A DNA stretch of 64,000 nucleotides from Methylomonas sp. MK1 (GCF_000365425.1 NZ_AQOV01000001.1:310001-374000), one strand, 5' to 3'; positions 33,489 through 44,359 are shown, counted from the stretch's first letter. A program made the numbers and translations. The notes: generated from the sequence alone by a model not told the origin.

Positions 33489-33842
33489 ATCACTAACCCT
33501 GTCACGGCATTACATACCGCATTAAATTGTTTTCTCGGAACATCTCTAAAATTCCCTCTTCGCCAAACAGGACTCAAACGAAACACTGTCACCCAAGGCC
33601 CCCACAAAGGCCCGGCTTCGCGTATTACCGGGAGATATCCGGCCTGCCGTCCATTGGCCCCAGCCTCCTTGCCGGGATAAACGCTCACCTGACAGCGTCG
33701 TCCTAACGCCCTGTTTGATAAAGAAGGAATTTCAGAGATGTCCACATTGATTCAAATTCGCGTTACACCAGGCTAATAGCCGGCTCGGCGAATGGCTTAC
33801 CCGAAAGCGCCACGCCTTCGGGTAAGACTCTAAAGCCCGGCC
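33489..33842. other. Intergenic region with one strong hairpin
   Basis: No gene is supported. A 10-bp perfect inverted repeat CTTACCCGAA / TTCGGGTAAG lies at 33796-33826, just past the DUF1501 stop, and may end that transcript, though no U-tract follows. No sigma-54 pattern is visible, so how the downstream cytochrome series is started is unclear. Confidence 0.4.
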
Positions 33843-35306
33843 TTAGGCAATCAATTCCTTGATCACTTTGCCGTACACCACGGTTGGGCGTTCCGAACGG
33901 CCTTGATACTTGTAAATCAGTTTCAAGTGATCCAGACCCAACTGGTTCAGCACCGTCGCATGCAAGTCGTAGGTATCCACTTCGGTGCCTTTGATGGCTT
34001 GTACGCCCAGCTCGTCGGTGCCGCCATGGGTATAGCCGGCTTTGACGCCGCCGCCCGCCATCCATTGGGTGTAGCCCCAAGGGTTGTGGTCTCGACCGTC
34101 GCCGGATTCGCTCCATGGCGTGCGGCCAAACTCGGAGGTCCACACCACCAAGGTTTCATCCAACAAACCTTTGGCTTTCAAATCTTTCAACAAGCCGGCG
34201 ATCGGTTTGTCGATAATTTTTGAATGTTTACTGTGGTTGTCTTCGATGTTTTGGTGCGCGTCCCAATCGCGGCTGTCGCCTTTGATGTCGGTCGGGCCGG
34301 ATACGACTTGCACGAAGCGCACACCGCGCTCGGTCAAGCGTCTGGCACGCAACAACAACTCGCCGTATGGGCGGGTGATTTCGTCGTTCAAGCCGTATAG
34401 CGCTTTAGTCGCTTCGGATTCCTTGCTGAAGTCGACCGCTTCCGGTGCGGTTTCCTGCATGCGGTAAGCCAGCTCGTAAGATTCGGTGCGGGCTTGCAAT
34501 TCGCTATCGGTGGGATAGTTGGACGCATGTTGTTGATTAATCTGTTTCAACAGGTCCAGCGCATGGCGTTTTTCCGCGTTAGCTAGATATTCCGGGTTGT
34601 TCAAATGCAGAATCGGCGAATTACCGGGACGGAACGGCGTACCTTGATAAACCGCGGGTAAAAAGCCGGACTCCCAATTGGTCACACCGCCGCGTGGCTC
34701 ACGTTTGTCGTTATATAACACCACGTAGGCCGGCAGATTCGGGTTCGCCGAGCCCAGGGCATATTGCACCCAGGCACCCAGCGTTGGCCGGCCGGGGTTC
34801 AAACCGCCGGTGTTCAACTTCATGATAGAAATATCGTGGGTCGCACCCACGGTCACACTGGATTTAATAAATGCCAGGTCGTCGGCATGTTCCGCCAGGT
34901 TGGGCAACCAGTCGGAAAACCAGGCACCGCTTTGACCGTGCTGTTTCCAATCGCGTTTGGTGGCGATCAATTTGGTGATGCCCCCTTGTGTACTGGTTTT
35001 GATACCTTGCAAAAACGACGCCGGAATACCGGTCCCGGCTTGTTTGACCAATTGCGGTTTGTAGTCGTACAAATCCAACGTGCTGGGCGCACCGGACATA
35101 TGCAGCCAGATGACGGTTTTGGCTTTAGGCGCAAAATGCGGCGCTTTCGGCGCTAAAGGGTTGGCACCCGCCAAGGCTTGCAAGGCGGGGTCATCGGCAA
35201 AGGCGCTGGCAATGACGCCACCGCCCGGCAGAAAACCGCTGACAGCCAAGCCGCCCAAGCCATAGCCGGTTTTTACTAAAAAATCGCGACGTGATTTGTT
35301 GTTCAT
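33843..35306 (-). CDS. DUF1501 protein, Tat-exported
   Basis: Protein of 487 residues with a twin-arginine signal (NNKSRRDFLVKTGYGLGGLAVSGFLPGGG) and the DUF1501 sulfatase-like alkaline-phosphatase-superfamily fold (KTVIWLHMSGAPSTLDLYDYKP, LVVWTSEFGRTPWSESGDGRDHNPWG). DUF1501 genes nearly always sit beside DUF1549/DUF1553 genes, as here, and are most numerous in Planctomycetes. The biochemical role is unknown; the superfamily hints at hydrolysis of an ester. An orphan tatA at 52326 under similar sigma-54 control may support its export. Confidence 0.88.
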   Translation of the reverse strand: MNNKSRRDFLVKTGYGLGGLAVSGFLPGGGVIASAFADDPALQALAGANPLAPKAPHFAPKAKTVIWLHMSGAPSTLDLYDYKPQLVKQAGTGIPASFLQGIKTSTQGGITKLIATKRDWKQHGQSGAWFSDWLPNLAEHADDLAFIKSSVTVGATHDISIMKLNTGGLNPGRPTLGAWVQYALGSANPNLPAYVVLYNDKREPRGGVTNWESGFLPAVYQGTPFRPGNSPILHLNNPEYLANAEKRHALDLLKQINQQHASNYPTDSELQARTESYELAYRMQETAPEAVDFSKESEATKALYGLNDEITRPYGELLLRARRLTERGVRFVQVVSGPTDIKGDSRDWDAHQNIEDNHSKHSKIIDKPIAGLLKDLKAKGLLDETLVVWTSEFGRTPWSESGDGRDHNPWGYTQWMAGGGVKAGYTHGGTDELGVQAIKGTEVDTYDLHATVLNQLGLDHLKLIYKYQGRSERPTVVYGKVIKELIA

Positions 35307-35409
35307 TATCTAAACCTCTTGAATATTATTTTGTATCGGCAACTGTTTCGGGTTCGGTAGGCGCCTGCCGATTCGGCAGACACCCACTTAAACCGAGTCG
35401 TATGTATCG

Positions 35410-37746
35410 TTAAAACCGGTAGATAAACTCGTTGGAGTTGGCTACGACATGGACCAAATCCACGAATGCAGCAGCTCTAACAGGGTCACCCAGCGGCTTG
35501 TCCTTAACGCCGGCCGGCACGTTCACTTCAAATTTGCCATCGGCTGCCTTAGCACGAATGATGGCTTCCTGTTCATTCAAGAAGGCCTGCAGCGACTCTT
35601 TTTCATCATCCTTCGGTTGCCGCGCAAACAAGATTTGATACAGTCTGCTGATCCGATCTTCTTCGTCTTCACCCGCCTCGTTGATCACCCGGCCGGCCAA
35701 GGATTTAGACCAATCGAAAATCAATTCGCTGTTGTACAAGGTCAGGGCTTGCAGCGGCGTGGTGGTTACCTCGCGTTTGCTGTGCGCTTCCTGCGGCGAC
35801 GCCATGTTGAAGGAGTCCAGAATCGGATAAGGGATACTGCGCCGGGTAAAGATGTATAAACTGCGGCGGTTCTGATCGTGCACATCCTTGGAGGTTTTCC
35901 AGGCCGGATCGCCTTGGAAGTTGCCGCTGGCGGTGTTAATCGCTTTCGGCAAGGGTGGGTAAACACTAGGGCCGCCCACTTTCTCTTCCAATTTGCCAGC
36001 CGCGGCTAACAAGGAATCCCTGACTTGCTCCGCTTCCAGACGTTGGCGCGGAAACACTGCCAGCAACTGGTTTTCACCGTCTGCTTGGGCCACATCTTCG
36101 CGGTAAGCGGACGATTGACGGTAAACGCTGGACAACAAAATTTCGCGGTGCAGTTTCTTCACGCTCCAACCGTCGTTGACGAATTTATGCGCCAAGTAAT
36201 CCAGTAATTCCGGATGCGTCGGTTTTTGGCCGGCTTTACCAAAATCGCTGACGGTGGTCACGATGCCTTTACCGAAATACTGATCCCAAATCCGATTGGT
36301 AAATACCCGAGCAGTCAATGGATTGGTTGGGCTGGTAATCCATTTAGCCAGCGCTGAACGGCGACCGGATGAAAACGGTAACGGTTTGATGTCAGGTTTT
36401 TCGTCAGTAATCGCTTCCGGGAAAGCCGGCTGGACTTCTTCCAACGGTTTTTCGTGATCGCCCACCGCAAATACGTAGCTAGGCGGCGCATCCGGATGAC
36501 CCAGTTCGGTCATCGCCGAAATGGTGTTGGAGGATGTGGTGGGTTTCAGATCGCTGAATTTTTTAAGTTCTTTATCCAGTTTTTCCAACTCGGCCCATTG
36601 CTCGGCAATCTTTGGATCGCGAGTTTTAGCATCGGTACTTTCGCCTTTTTCGCGAAAATACGATTCCAAGCTGCCTTCGTCAGTCACATTAGCCAAACGA
36701 TGGTTTACCCAACGGTCGCGAGCGGTCCATTGCTCTTTGGGTTTGAAGATCGCTTCCCGCGAGTCAGTCAAATAACGTTCCTTATGATATTTAAGTGCCT
36801 CTTCCCTATGTGTATCGATAATGGCCTTTTTCTTGGCGCGAATATCTTTAGTCGCCTCTTCCCATTTGGCGTACTGCTGTTCGTAAGCTTTTTCCACCTC
36901 GCCTTTCTTAGCGGGGATATTGTCTACCGGCGCGATGTTGGCAAAGAACGACTGTAGCGAGAAATAATCTTTCTGGCTGATCTTGTCGAATTTGTGGTTA
37001 TGGCAACGCGCGCATTCCACGGTTTGACCCAGCACCACCTTGCCCACGGTATCGGTAATATCCGTGGTAATTTGGTATTTGCGCTGCACCAAGTCGCGGG
37101 AGTTGCTGTTATCCGGGAATTGCGCCATGAAGCCGGTGGCAACCAAGGCTTGTTCGTCGCCCGGCCACAATTCGTCGCCGGCTAATTGTTCCTGAATAAA
37201 TTTGCTGTACGGCTTGTCCTGATTAAATGAGTTAATCACGTAATCGCGGTAACGCCACATGTTCAAGCGGTCGTTATCGTTTTGAAAACCGGTACTGTCG
37301 GCGTAACGTGCCAAATCCAGCCATTTACGCCCTTGACGCTCTCCGTATTTCGGCGAAGCCAACAAACGGTCAGCCAATTTTTCGTAAGCATCGGCCGATT
37401 TGTCATTAACAAACGCATCGACTTCTTCCGGGGTTGGAATGACGCCCCAAACGTCCAGCGTGGCCCGGCGAATGAACGACGCGCGGTCGGTATCTTGCGA
37501 TGGCTTGATGCCTTTGGCTTCCAGAGGCGCCAACACAAAAGCATCGATAGGGGTTCTCACCCAATCCTTCTGCTGCACGTCAGGAACGGCCGGCGCTTTT
37601 ACCGGCTGATACGACCAGAGCTTGGATTTGGATTGTCCGGCTGGCGCAGCCGCTTCGGTGGCCGGCTTTTCATCGGCTGCCTGGGCTGCGTCTGAGAGCG
37701 CAATTGCCAGCCCCCAGACCACAGCGCAATAGAGTTTGATTTTCAT
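35410..37746 (-). CDS. DUF1549/DUF1553 protein
   Basis: Exported protein of 778 residues (signal peptide MKIKLYCAVVWGLAIALSDAAQAA). DUF1549 comes first (FIRRATLDVWGVIPTPEEVDAF, YADSTGFQND, and a haem-like CARCHNHKFD), and DUF1553 is C-terminal (NPLTARVFTNRIWDQYFGKGIV, LLASPKYGERQG earlier). It lacks the separate planctomycete cytochrome domain often fused N-terminally. A strong GGAGG site precedes the ATG at 37746. The DUF1501 gene follows 103 nt downstream. Function unknown; probably a periplasmic partner of the DUF1501 protein. Confidence 0.87.
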   Translation of the reverse strand: MKIKLYCAVVWGLAIALSDAAQAADEKPATEAAAPAGQSKSKLWSYQPVKAPAVPDVQQKDWVRTPIDAFVLAPLEAKGIKPSQDTDRASFIRRATLDVWGVIPTPEEVDAFVNDKSADAYEKLADRLLASPKYGERQGRKWLDLARYADSTGFQNDNDRLNMWRYRDYVINSFNQDKPYSKFIQEQLAGDELWPGDEQALVATGFMAQFPDNSNSRDLVQRKYQITTDITDTVGKVVLGQTVECARCHNHKFDKISQKDYFSLQSFFANIAPVDNIPAKKGEVEKAYEQQYAKWEEATKDIRAKKKAIIDTHREEALKYHKERYLTDSREAIFKPKEQWTARDRWVNHRLANVTDEGSLESYFREKGESTDAKTRDPKIAEQWAELEKLDKELKKFSDLKPTTSSNTISAMTELGHPDAPPSYVFAVGDHEKPLEEVQPAFPEAITDEKPDIKPLPFSSGRRSALAKWITSPTNPLTARVFTNRIWDQYFGKGIVTTVSDFGKAGQKPTHPELLDYLAHKFVNDGWSVKKLHREILLSSVYRQSSAYREDVAQADGENQLLAVFPRQRLEAEQVRDSLLAAAGKLEEKVGGPSVYPPLPKAINTASGNFQGDPAWKTSKDVHDQNRRSLYIFTRRSIPYPILDSFNMASPQEAHSKREVTTTPLQALTLYNSELIFDWSKSLAGRVINEAGEDEEDRISRLYQILFARQPKDDEKESLQAFLNEQEAIIRAKAADGKFEVNVPAGVKDKPLGDPVRAAAFVDLVHVVANSNEFIYRF

Positions 37747-37867
37747 TGAATTCCTCCAAAATGTCAGCTTGATGGAACGAAGCCGGGATCACCCAGCCTC
37801 ATTCGGAAATTAACCTTTGTGCTTATGGCCTTTGCTGTGCTCTTGCTCTGTGGCATGTTTGTAGTGG

Positions 37868-39084
<1,217 letters not shown>

Positions 39085-39113
39085 CTATTCGGGTGTCCGT
39101 TTTTATTAGACCA

Positions 39114-39581
39114 CTACAGTTCTTCAGGCTTAGGCGCGGGAGGAACGATTTTGGTAATTTTGCCGCCCTCCTCTTCATAGTTTTGCGAACCTATCGCACC
39201 CACCACTTTGAATCCCTTCTCAGCCAACAAGTCGGCGGATTTACCGGCACGGCCAGCGTGATTGGAGACGGTGACGATGGAGCGCTCCTTAGGAATAAAC
39301 GGTAAAACTTTATCCAGCTCATCAATTTGTACGTTCAAATAGACGGGAAAGGTACCGATCTTGCTGATTTCATCGGGACGACGCACATCGATAAACAACA
39401 CTTGCTCGGGCTTGGCGAGCAAGGCATCGATTTCAGCGCGCTTCAATTTTGGGGTTTTATAGGTATAAGGCCGCGCAGCCGGCGCCTCGGTTTTTTTGCC
39501 TGCATCCGCGTCGGCGGCAAACGCTACCGGAGCGGCCAAGATCAGAGCTAATAAAGCAGCAGTGGTCGTGTTTTTCATCAA
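39114..39581 (-). CDS. Rhodanese-like exported protein, 3' end altered by IS insertion
   Basis: Protein of 155 residues with a signal peptide (ALLALILAAPVAFAADADAG) and one rhodanese-like domain (LKRAEIDALLAKPEQVLFIDVRRPDEI). At the usual active-site cysteine loop it reads VSNHAGRAGKSAD, so the catalytic cysteine appears replaced by Asn/His and sulfurtransferase activity is doubtful. Its last codons, GAA CTG TAG, use the terminal inverted repeat of the IS. Removing the IS and one GTT copy restores a frame ending in a His/Lys-rich tail (HATEQEHSKGHKHKG) at 37810. The gene heads the DUF1549/DUF1501 series and has its own sigma-54 promoter. Confidence 0.8.
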   Translation of the reverse strand: MMKNTTTAALLALILAAPVAFAADADAGKKTEAPAARPYTYKTPKLKRAEIDALLAKPEQVLFIDVRRPDEISKIGTFPVYLNVQIDELDKVLPFIPKERSIVTVSNHAGRAGKSADLLAEKGFKVVGAIGSQNYEEEGGKITKIVPPAPKPEEL

Positions 39582-39654
39582 TATTTCTTCCTGTTATTAA
39601 TTTTGCTAACTGCACGGTTTAGCGCGCGTAAATAAGGTTCCTCATTAGGTAAAA

Positions 39655-39670
39655 AGCAACTAGCATGCCA
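39655..39670 (-). promoter_or_regulatory. Sigma-54 promoter of the rhodanese/DUF1549 unit
   Basis: Minus strand TGGCATGCTAGTTGCT is an exact TGGC-N7-TTGC match. Predicted start is near 39644, about 63 nt before the ATG. Confidence 0.75.
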
Positions 39671-39799
39671 CTCAAAAAACACCTGCCACCAAAAACGATA
39701 ATTAGCTTGTTAATCATTGATTTAAAACGGTATATTTATTCCACACCCCATTCAATAACACTTGATAAATCCATAAATATCCAAGTAAAGCCCAAGCAA

Positions 39800-39849
39800 C
39801 TGGTGGAAATTCAGCAGGGGCGCAACATGCGCTGTTGCTGGGCTAGCAC
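39800..39849. promoter_or_regulatory. Paired activator sites (32-bp spacing), rhodanese unit
   Basis: CTGGT-N8-AGCAG (39800-39817) and CTGTT-N8-AGCAC (39832-39849) each match CTGYT-N8-ARCAG with one mismatch. They start exactly 32 bp apart and lie about 164 and 196 bp upstream of the predicted start. Confidence 0.65.
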
Positions 39850-39869
39850 CACACCAACCGTTGATTAAC

Positions 39870-40091
39870 CCGGCCCGATTTATCCCTGATGCCCCGTTCG
39901 GGCTGAGTTCGTCGAAGCCTGAGGTGCTTGGCCATTCGACAGTTCCCTCAAAGGCATAAAGGCGAGCGGTACTGAGGGCGGTGTTGATAAAGTGGTTTTG
40001 GTATGAAGAAAGGAGGCATACAGATAGGCCGAGCAGGCACTTTGTAACTTCCCGATCTGCGAAACTTGGATCTCGGCAAAAAACACCGGAC
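39870..40091. other. Intergenic repeat region
   Basis: This part of the 39582-40235 gap holds a dispersed repeat beginning GCCCCGTTCGGGCTGAGTTC (39891) with inverted segments; small open frames here show no protein-like features. It separates the activator sites of the rhodanese unit from the terminator of the lactonase gene. Confidence 0.35.
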
Positions 40092-40126
40092 AAAAAAAAC
40101 GGGCAAAGGATAAATCCTTGCCCGTT
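40092..40126 (-). terminator. Intrinsic terminator of the TonB/SMP-30 unit
   Basis: On the minus strand AACGGGCAAGGAT pairs with ATCCTTTGCCCGTT and is followed by a run of eight T. It lies about 110 nt after the SMP-30 stop codon. Confidence 0.85.
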
Positions 40127-40235
40127 AGAGGTTATCACCACGAGAGCTTGATGAATGATTGCGGTAGCCTTTAAATTCGCCAGCGCGACGATGGTTTAAG
40201 AGTCCGGTTAATTCAGATGCACCAACAGCACCATG

Positions 40236-41195
40236 TTATTTCGGCCGACTGCTAATACCGGCAGTCAGCAACGGAATTTTATAGGCCGCGCCGCGACCGA
40301 CTACATATAACGTTTTCTTATCGATACCGGCGAATGCCAGGTTTTGCGGCTTTTTGGGTAGCGGAATCACGCCCAGAATCTCACCTTTAGCACTGATGAT
40401 TTCCACGCCGGAGTTGGAGGCAACATACAATCTGCCTTCATCGTCCAATGCAATGCCATCGGCACCACTGGACCAAGTGCCGTCTTCACCTTTTTTCCAA
40501 CCGTCCAACTTGGCAAAATTACGGCGATTCTGAATCGAGCCGTCCGCAGCAATGTCGTAAGCCAAAATGTGTTCGCCTTGGGTATTAGCAACGTACAAGA
40601 CCTTTTCGTCCTTACTCAATTGAATCCCGTTGGGACGCTCAATATCGGTAGCCAACTGCTTAAGATCGCCGCCCGGTGAAATATAAAACACGCCGGGATG
40701 CGATGGCGGCGGATTAGGATTTTCCTTACTCGGCCGGGTACCGCTGTCGGTAAAATAAATGCCGCCATTGCTGGCGCGCACTAAATCGTTCGGACGCTGA
40801 AATGCCGTGCCTTGATAGTTTTCGGCCAAGGTGTTTTTCTTGTTAGCCGGATAAATCACGCCGACTTTGGTCTTTAAAGTTTGTACCGCGACGATTTCGC
40901 CATCGGGCGTCAAAGCCAGACCGTTAGCGCCGTTGGAATTTTCAAGAAACATCGATACTTTATCGTCCAAGCCGATACGGATGATTTTGTTGGCTTGGGT
41001 TTCGGTGAACAATAAACTGCCGTCGGTATAGCCAATGGGTCCCTCCGTGCCGTTAAAGCCATCCTTGATTAGCTCGGCAACCACGCCACCGGCGGAGACA
41101 CCGGGAATAGCCGGCGTAACCGGGTCGTCAGCGCAAGCGGCCGCCGCGTATATCAACGCCCCAAAACCAAGTAAATATAAGTGTTTAGATAACAT
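40236..41195 (-). CDS. SMP-30/gluconolactonase-family exported protein
   Basis: Six-bladed propeller protein of 319 residues with a signal peptide (MLSKHLYLLGFGALIYAAAACA). SMP-30/LRE motifs are EGPIGYTDGSLLFTE, FQRPNDLVRASNGGIYFTDSG, ERPNGIQLSKDEKVLYVAN and GADGIALDDEGRLYVASN, with the metal-ligand Glu, Asn and Asp residues in place. It probably hydrolyses a lactone or ester in the periplasm. The start at 41195 is favoured by AAGGAAAT upstream. It is 74 nt downstream of a TonB receptor gene with no obvious promoter of its own and is followed by a strong terminator, so the two form one unit. Confidence 0.86.
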   Translation of the reverse strand: MLSKHLYLLGFGALIYAAAACADDPVTPAIPGVSAGGVVAELIKDGFNGTEGPIGYTDGSLLFTETQANKIIRIGLDDKVSMFLENSNGANGLALTPDGEIVAVQTLKTKVGVIYPANKKNTLAENYQGTAFQRPNDLVRASNGGIYFTDSGTRPSKENPNPPPSHPGVFYISPGGDLKQLATDIERPNGIQLSKDEKVLYVANTQGEHILAYDIAADGSIQNRRNFAKLDGWKKGEDGTWSSGADGIALDDEGRLYVASNSGVEIISAKGEILGVIPLPKKPQNLAFAGIDKKTLYVVGRGAAYKIPLLTAGISSRPK

Positions 41196-41269
41196 AAGTA
41201 TTTCCTTTGCAAATGTTTCGATCAATCAGGTTGCCGAGCGGCGCTCTAACCGCCCGGCGACTATTCAAA

Positions 41270-44029
41270 TTAGAATTTGGCTCTAAAGTGCACCCCGTAG
41301 TAACGCGCATCGCCGAATGACGCACTAGCCGCGCCGGTGCCGGAAAAGTTACTGGCATTGGTAAAGTAGATGGTGTCGAAAATGTTTCTACCGACCAAAT
41401 CCAGGTTGTACTTACCATTTTTGGTACCCACACCAATCCCGCCGTCGGTGACGTGATAGGCATCCTGCTTACCGTAACGCGACAAACTGGCGTTGTAGTT
41501 AGCCGCCGATTTAAAGCTATCGATCAGATAGGCATGCCACTGTAGACCGTAGTCGTTACCGTAACCAAAGGTGAGCGGTGCCCGGTAATCTATTCCGTAG
41601 TTGGCGGTAAAGGCCGGTGCGTTGGGGATGGTTTTGCCGGTCTGATCGCAATAACCCGTGTTATTAGCCTCCGGCGGGCAAGGCGCGTTGGCAAAGTCGG
41701 TATAAATGGCCTTGTTATACGAACCATTCAGGAACACATTCAAACCTTGAGTAATATCCCAATTGGTTTCCAACTCGATACCGCGCAATTGGATACCGCC
41801 AATATTGCCCAGCTGAGACAAAAATTGGCCTGAGCGCAATGGATCGGGCGCAACCAACTGCGATTGAAAACTTTGAATATCGGTTTGGTATAAGTTGACG
41901 TTGAACACCAGCTTACGATCCAGCCATGTACTCTTAAAGCCAAATTCGTAGTCCATCACGTCTTCCGGTTTGACGTTTTCCGTGGCCCCGGTATTAAAGT
42001 TGAATTGCGCGGCACCGGATTTTTGGCCACCGGCCACCGAACCGTAGACCATCAGATCTTTATTGACCTTGTAGCTGGGATTAATCAGCCAGTTTTGCGA
42101 GTTCTGATCGAAACCCTGACGCGGCGCATCCCATTCCGGCCCCAGACGATTGCTGCGGATGGCTTTGGCAGCGGCAATTTGCGCCGCGTTGGCGCCCAAT
42201 GACGCGCCCAAAGTATCCAGATTGACCCCGCCTAAATTCCGGCTGTAACCAGTGTTCTCCCGACGCTCAAAGGTGTTGCGCAAGCCCAAGGTCAAGGTCG
42301 CATCATCGGTGACATGCCAGTTGATCTGACCGTAGCCCGCATAGCTATCGGTGGCCGGCACAACGTTTTGCGTCAACATGGTATCGCGCATGGACGCCGC
42401 CAATAATTGCCGGGACGCCGGAGTGGCATTCAATAGGGCATATTGGCTGTTGCTTGCGTGGAAGGCGCCAGCATCAACGCCGAAAAGGCGTTGATTAAAC
42501 GTATCGGCGATAGCCCGCATCGCAAATACCCCAAATTGGTAATCGACTGGCCCGGGATCTTTAGACGCCAACCTGAGTTCCTGCGACCATTGCTCGTTTT
42601 TAACAGTCCAACCGGAGATGCGCTCGACGTCAGCGGTGCTTGATTCGCCATCATGATTCGGTTCAAACAACGCATCCCGATAAGCGGAGATAGAGGTAAA
42701 GCGATGTCCTGCCACATCCCAGTTAATTTCGGCGGACACACCCGACCCGTCGCCGCGCGATTGGCGTCTTTCATTATTCGCCATCGCCCTAGGATCGCCG
42801 ATGACGGTCACGGCTTGCCCGTTGCTGCGCAGTGTATTAAACCAATCCCTGGCCAAGCGGGTGCTGAAGGTCGTAGTCCGCAGGGTACCATCATCAAATC
42901 GCGTTGGATCGGCGATGAGTGGTTGCACACTCATGGTTTGGGTCGAGGCGGTTTTATCGACAATCAGCCGCGCGCTCAAATCTTCGCTCGGCGTAAACAA
43001 AAATTGCAAACGGCCGCCCAGGGCGTTGGTTTCGCCTAAATCACCCTCGCTACGATGCACATCAAAGTTCTTTACAAAACCGTCGCGCTTATCGATAAAA
43101 CCCGAAGCCCGGTAGGCTAATAAGCCGGGCAAGATGGTGCCTGTGGCGCCGAACTTGCCTTGCAGCGCATCGCGGCTTCCGGCAAAACCATCCACGTAAT
43201 AGCTGTTTTTAAACGACGGTGCCTTGGTGGTAATGTTCAGCAAACCCAGGTTGCTGTTTTTACCTTGCAGCGTACCTTGCGGACCGCGTAACACTTCCAC
43301 CTGATCCAGGTCGGCAAAGTTGGCCCAGGCCGCCCCGGTCCAGGCCCGCCAGACGTTATCCACCATCACCCCAACACTGGGTTCCATGGATTCGTTACCG
43401 CTGTTTTTACCCAAACCCCGCAAAGCAATACTGGTTTGCCGAGCGTTAGCCGACGTGACACCCAGGTTGGGCGCGCGCCGCGAGAAATCTTGTACCGACA
43501 CCACGTTATCCCGCTCCAGTGTTTCCCGGTTGATTACCGCCACCGGAATCGGCACTTCCTGTAACTTTTCTTCCTTACGTCGAGACGTGACGACCACTTC
43601 CGAAAGGTCTTGCGGCTCGTCGGCTTTTTCTTCCGGCTCCGGCTCAGCAGCGGCAACGACATTGTCAGGCTCCTGGCTGCTTAACGCAGCTGCGTCGGCG
43701 TTGCCAACCGCAGCAGGCGCGGCCGCCACGCCTTTCTTGAGCAGATCCTGCTCACGCCGTTTTGAGGCTTCCAGCTCCCGGCTCAAGCGCTCGACTTGTG
43801 CTTGTAAATCGCTAACCTGGGTATCGGCAACTTGTTTGTTTCCGGTTTTTTTCGCGCTCTTTTTTACCGATGCCGTTTGGGCGGTCGCATCGTTAGCAAG
43901 TAACATTGAACCACCTGCTATTGCCATTGCCACGCACACCGACAAACCGCGCCGATTGCTGATGTGCAGCGGCACTTTCACCGTTTCAATGTTGTCTGCC
44001 GACAGACTCCCAATTGAATATTCCTTCAC
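41270..44029 (-). CDS. TonB-dependent outer-membrane receptor 1 with N-terminal coiled coil
   Basis: Receptor of 919 residues. After a signal segment (LSVCVAMAIAGGSMLLANDATAQ) comes a predicted coiled coil (VSDLQAQVERLSRELEASKRREQDLLKKG) and an acidic linker, then the plug (LSEVVVTSRRKEEKLQEVPIPVAVI, VEVLRGPQGTLQGKNSNLG) and a C-terminal barrel ending FRAKF. The GTG start at 44029 is chosen because AGGTGAG lies just upstream and the region aligns with the start of receptor 2. The substrate is unknown; the downstream lactonase suggests a ligand processed in the periplasm. Confidence 0.9.
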   Translation of the reverse strand: MKEYSIGSLSADNIETVKVPLHISNRRGLSVCVAMAIAGGSMLLANDATAQTASVKKSAKKTGNKQVADTQVSDLQAQVERLSRELEASKRREQDLLKKGVAAAPAAVGNADAAALSSQEPDNVVAAAEPEPEEKADEPQDLSEVVVTSRRKEEKLQEVPIPVAVINRETLERDNVVSVQDFSRRAPNLGVTSANARQTSIALRGLGKNSGNESMEPSVGVMVDNVWRAWTGAAWANFADLDQVEVLRGPQGTLQGKNSNLGLLNITTKAPSFKNSYYVDGFAGSRDALQGKFGATGTILPGLLAYRASGFIDKRDGFVKNFDVHRSEGDLGETNALGGRLQFLFTPSEDLSARLIVDKTASTQTMSVQPLIADPTRFDDGTLRTTTFSTRLARDWFNTLRSNGQAVTVIGDPRAMANNERRQSRGDGSGVSAEINWDVAGHRFTSISAYRDALFEPNHDGESSTADVERISGWTVKNEQWSQELRLASKDPGPVDYQFGVFAMRAIADTFNQRLFGVDAGAFHASNSQYALLNATPASRQLLAASMRDTMLTQNVVPATDSYAGYGQINWHVTDDATLTLGLRNTFERRENTGYSRNLGGVNLDTLGASLGANAAQIAAAKAIRSNRLGPEWDAPRQGFDQNSQNWLINPSYKVNKDLMVYGSVAGGQKSGAAQFNFNTGATENVKPEDVMDYEFGFKSTWLDRKLVFNVNLYQTDIQSFQSQLVAPDPLRSGQFLSQLGNIGGIQLRGIELETNWDITQGLNVFLNGSYNKAIYTDFANAPCPPEANNTGYCDQTGKTIPNAPAFTANYGIDYRAPLTFGYGNDYGLQWHAYLIDSFKSAANYNASLSRYGKQDAYHVTDGGIGVGTKNGKYNLDLVGRNIFDTIYFTNASNFSGTGAASASFGDARYYGVHFRAKF

Positions 44030-44114
44030 GATCTCACCTATTCGAATGTTACAAAAACCAATTCGAGCCAACGCCACGACGACGCCCGCAATCCGAACTT
44101 TCTGTAACGCTCAA

Positions 44115-44130
44115 CGCAACGACCGTGCCA
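44115..44130 (-). promoter_or_regulatory. Sigma-54 promoter of TonB receptor 1
   Basis: Minus strand TGGCACGGTCGTTGCG matches the full consensus TGGCACG-N4-TTGC. Predicted start is near 44104, about 75 nt before the GTG. Confidence 0.8.
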
Positions 44131-44253
44131 CAGGATGATAAACATCCGCCTAGCCATCCATTAATTAGATTTAAACAATTGAATTTAATAACTAACTTTA
44201 AAACCCAATTTATCCATCCCTCTAACACCATAAGAAAGCCGCCAGCTGAAAAA

Positions 44254-44303
44254 CTGTTGAAAGGTCATCAGTCCTTGCTGACCATCTGTCTGCCTGTCAA
44301 CAG
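44254..44303. promoter_or_regulatory. Paired activator sites (32-bp spacing), TonB receptor 1
   Basis: CTGTT-N8-ATCAG (44254-44271) and CTGTC-N8-AACAG (44286-44303), each with one mismatch to CTGYT-N8-ARCAG. Starts are exactly 32 bp apart, about 158 and 190 bp upstream of the predicted start. The rest of the 44030-44359 gap is AT-rich and holds no gene. Confidence 0.65.
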
Positions 44304-44359
44304 TTCTATTCCAAGTTTACGAGTTGGTCTGAATGGCATTTTTTGATCGGTCTTTCACC

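Noticed and set aside
36454..36957. A 167-codon hydrophobic frame opposite the DUF1549 gene
   Set aside because: Antisense to a well supported gene; apparent hydrophobicity comes from reverse reading of Lys/Glu-rich codons.
39752..40141. A 129-codon minus-strand frame between rhodanese and SMP-30 genes
   Set aside because: It runs through activator sites, a dispersed repeat and a terminator; composition is not protein-like.
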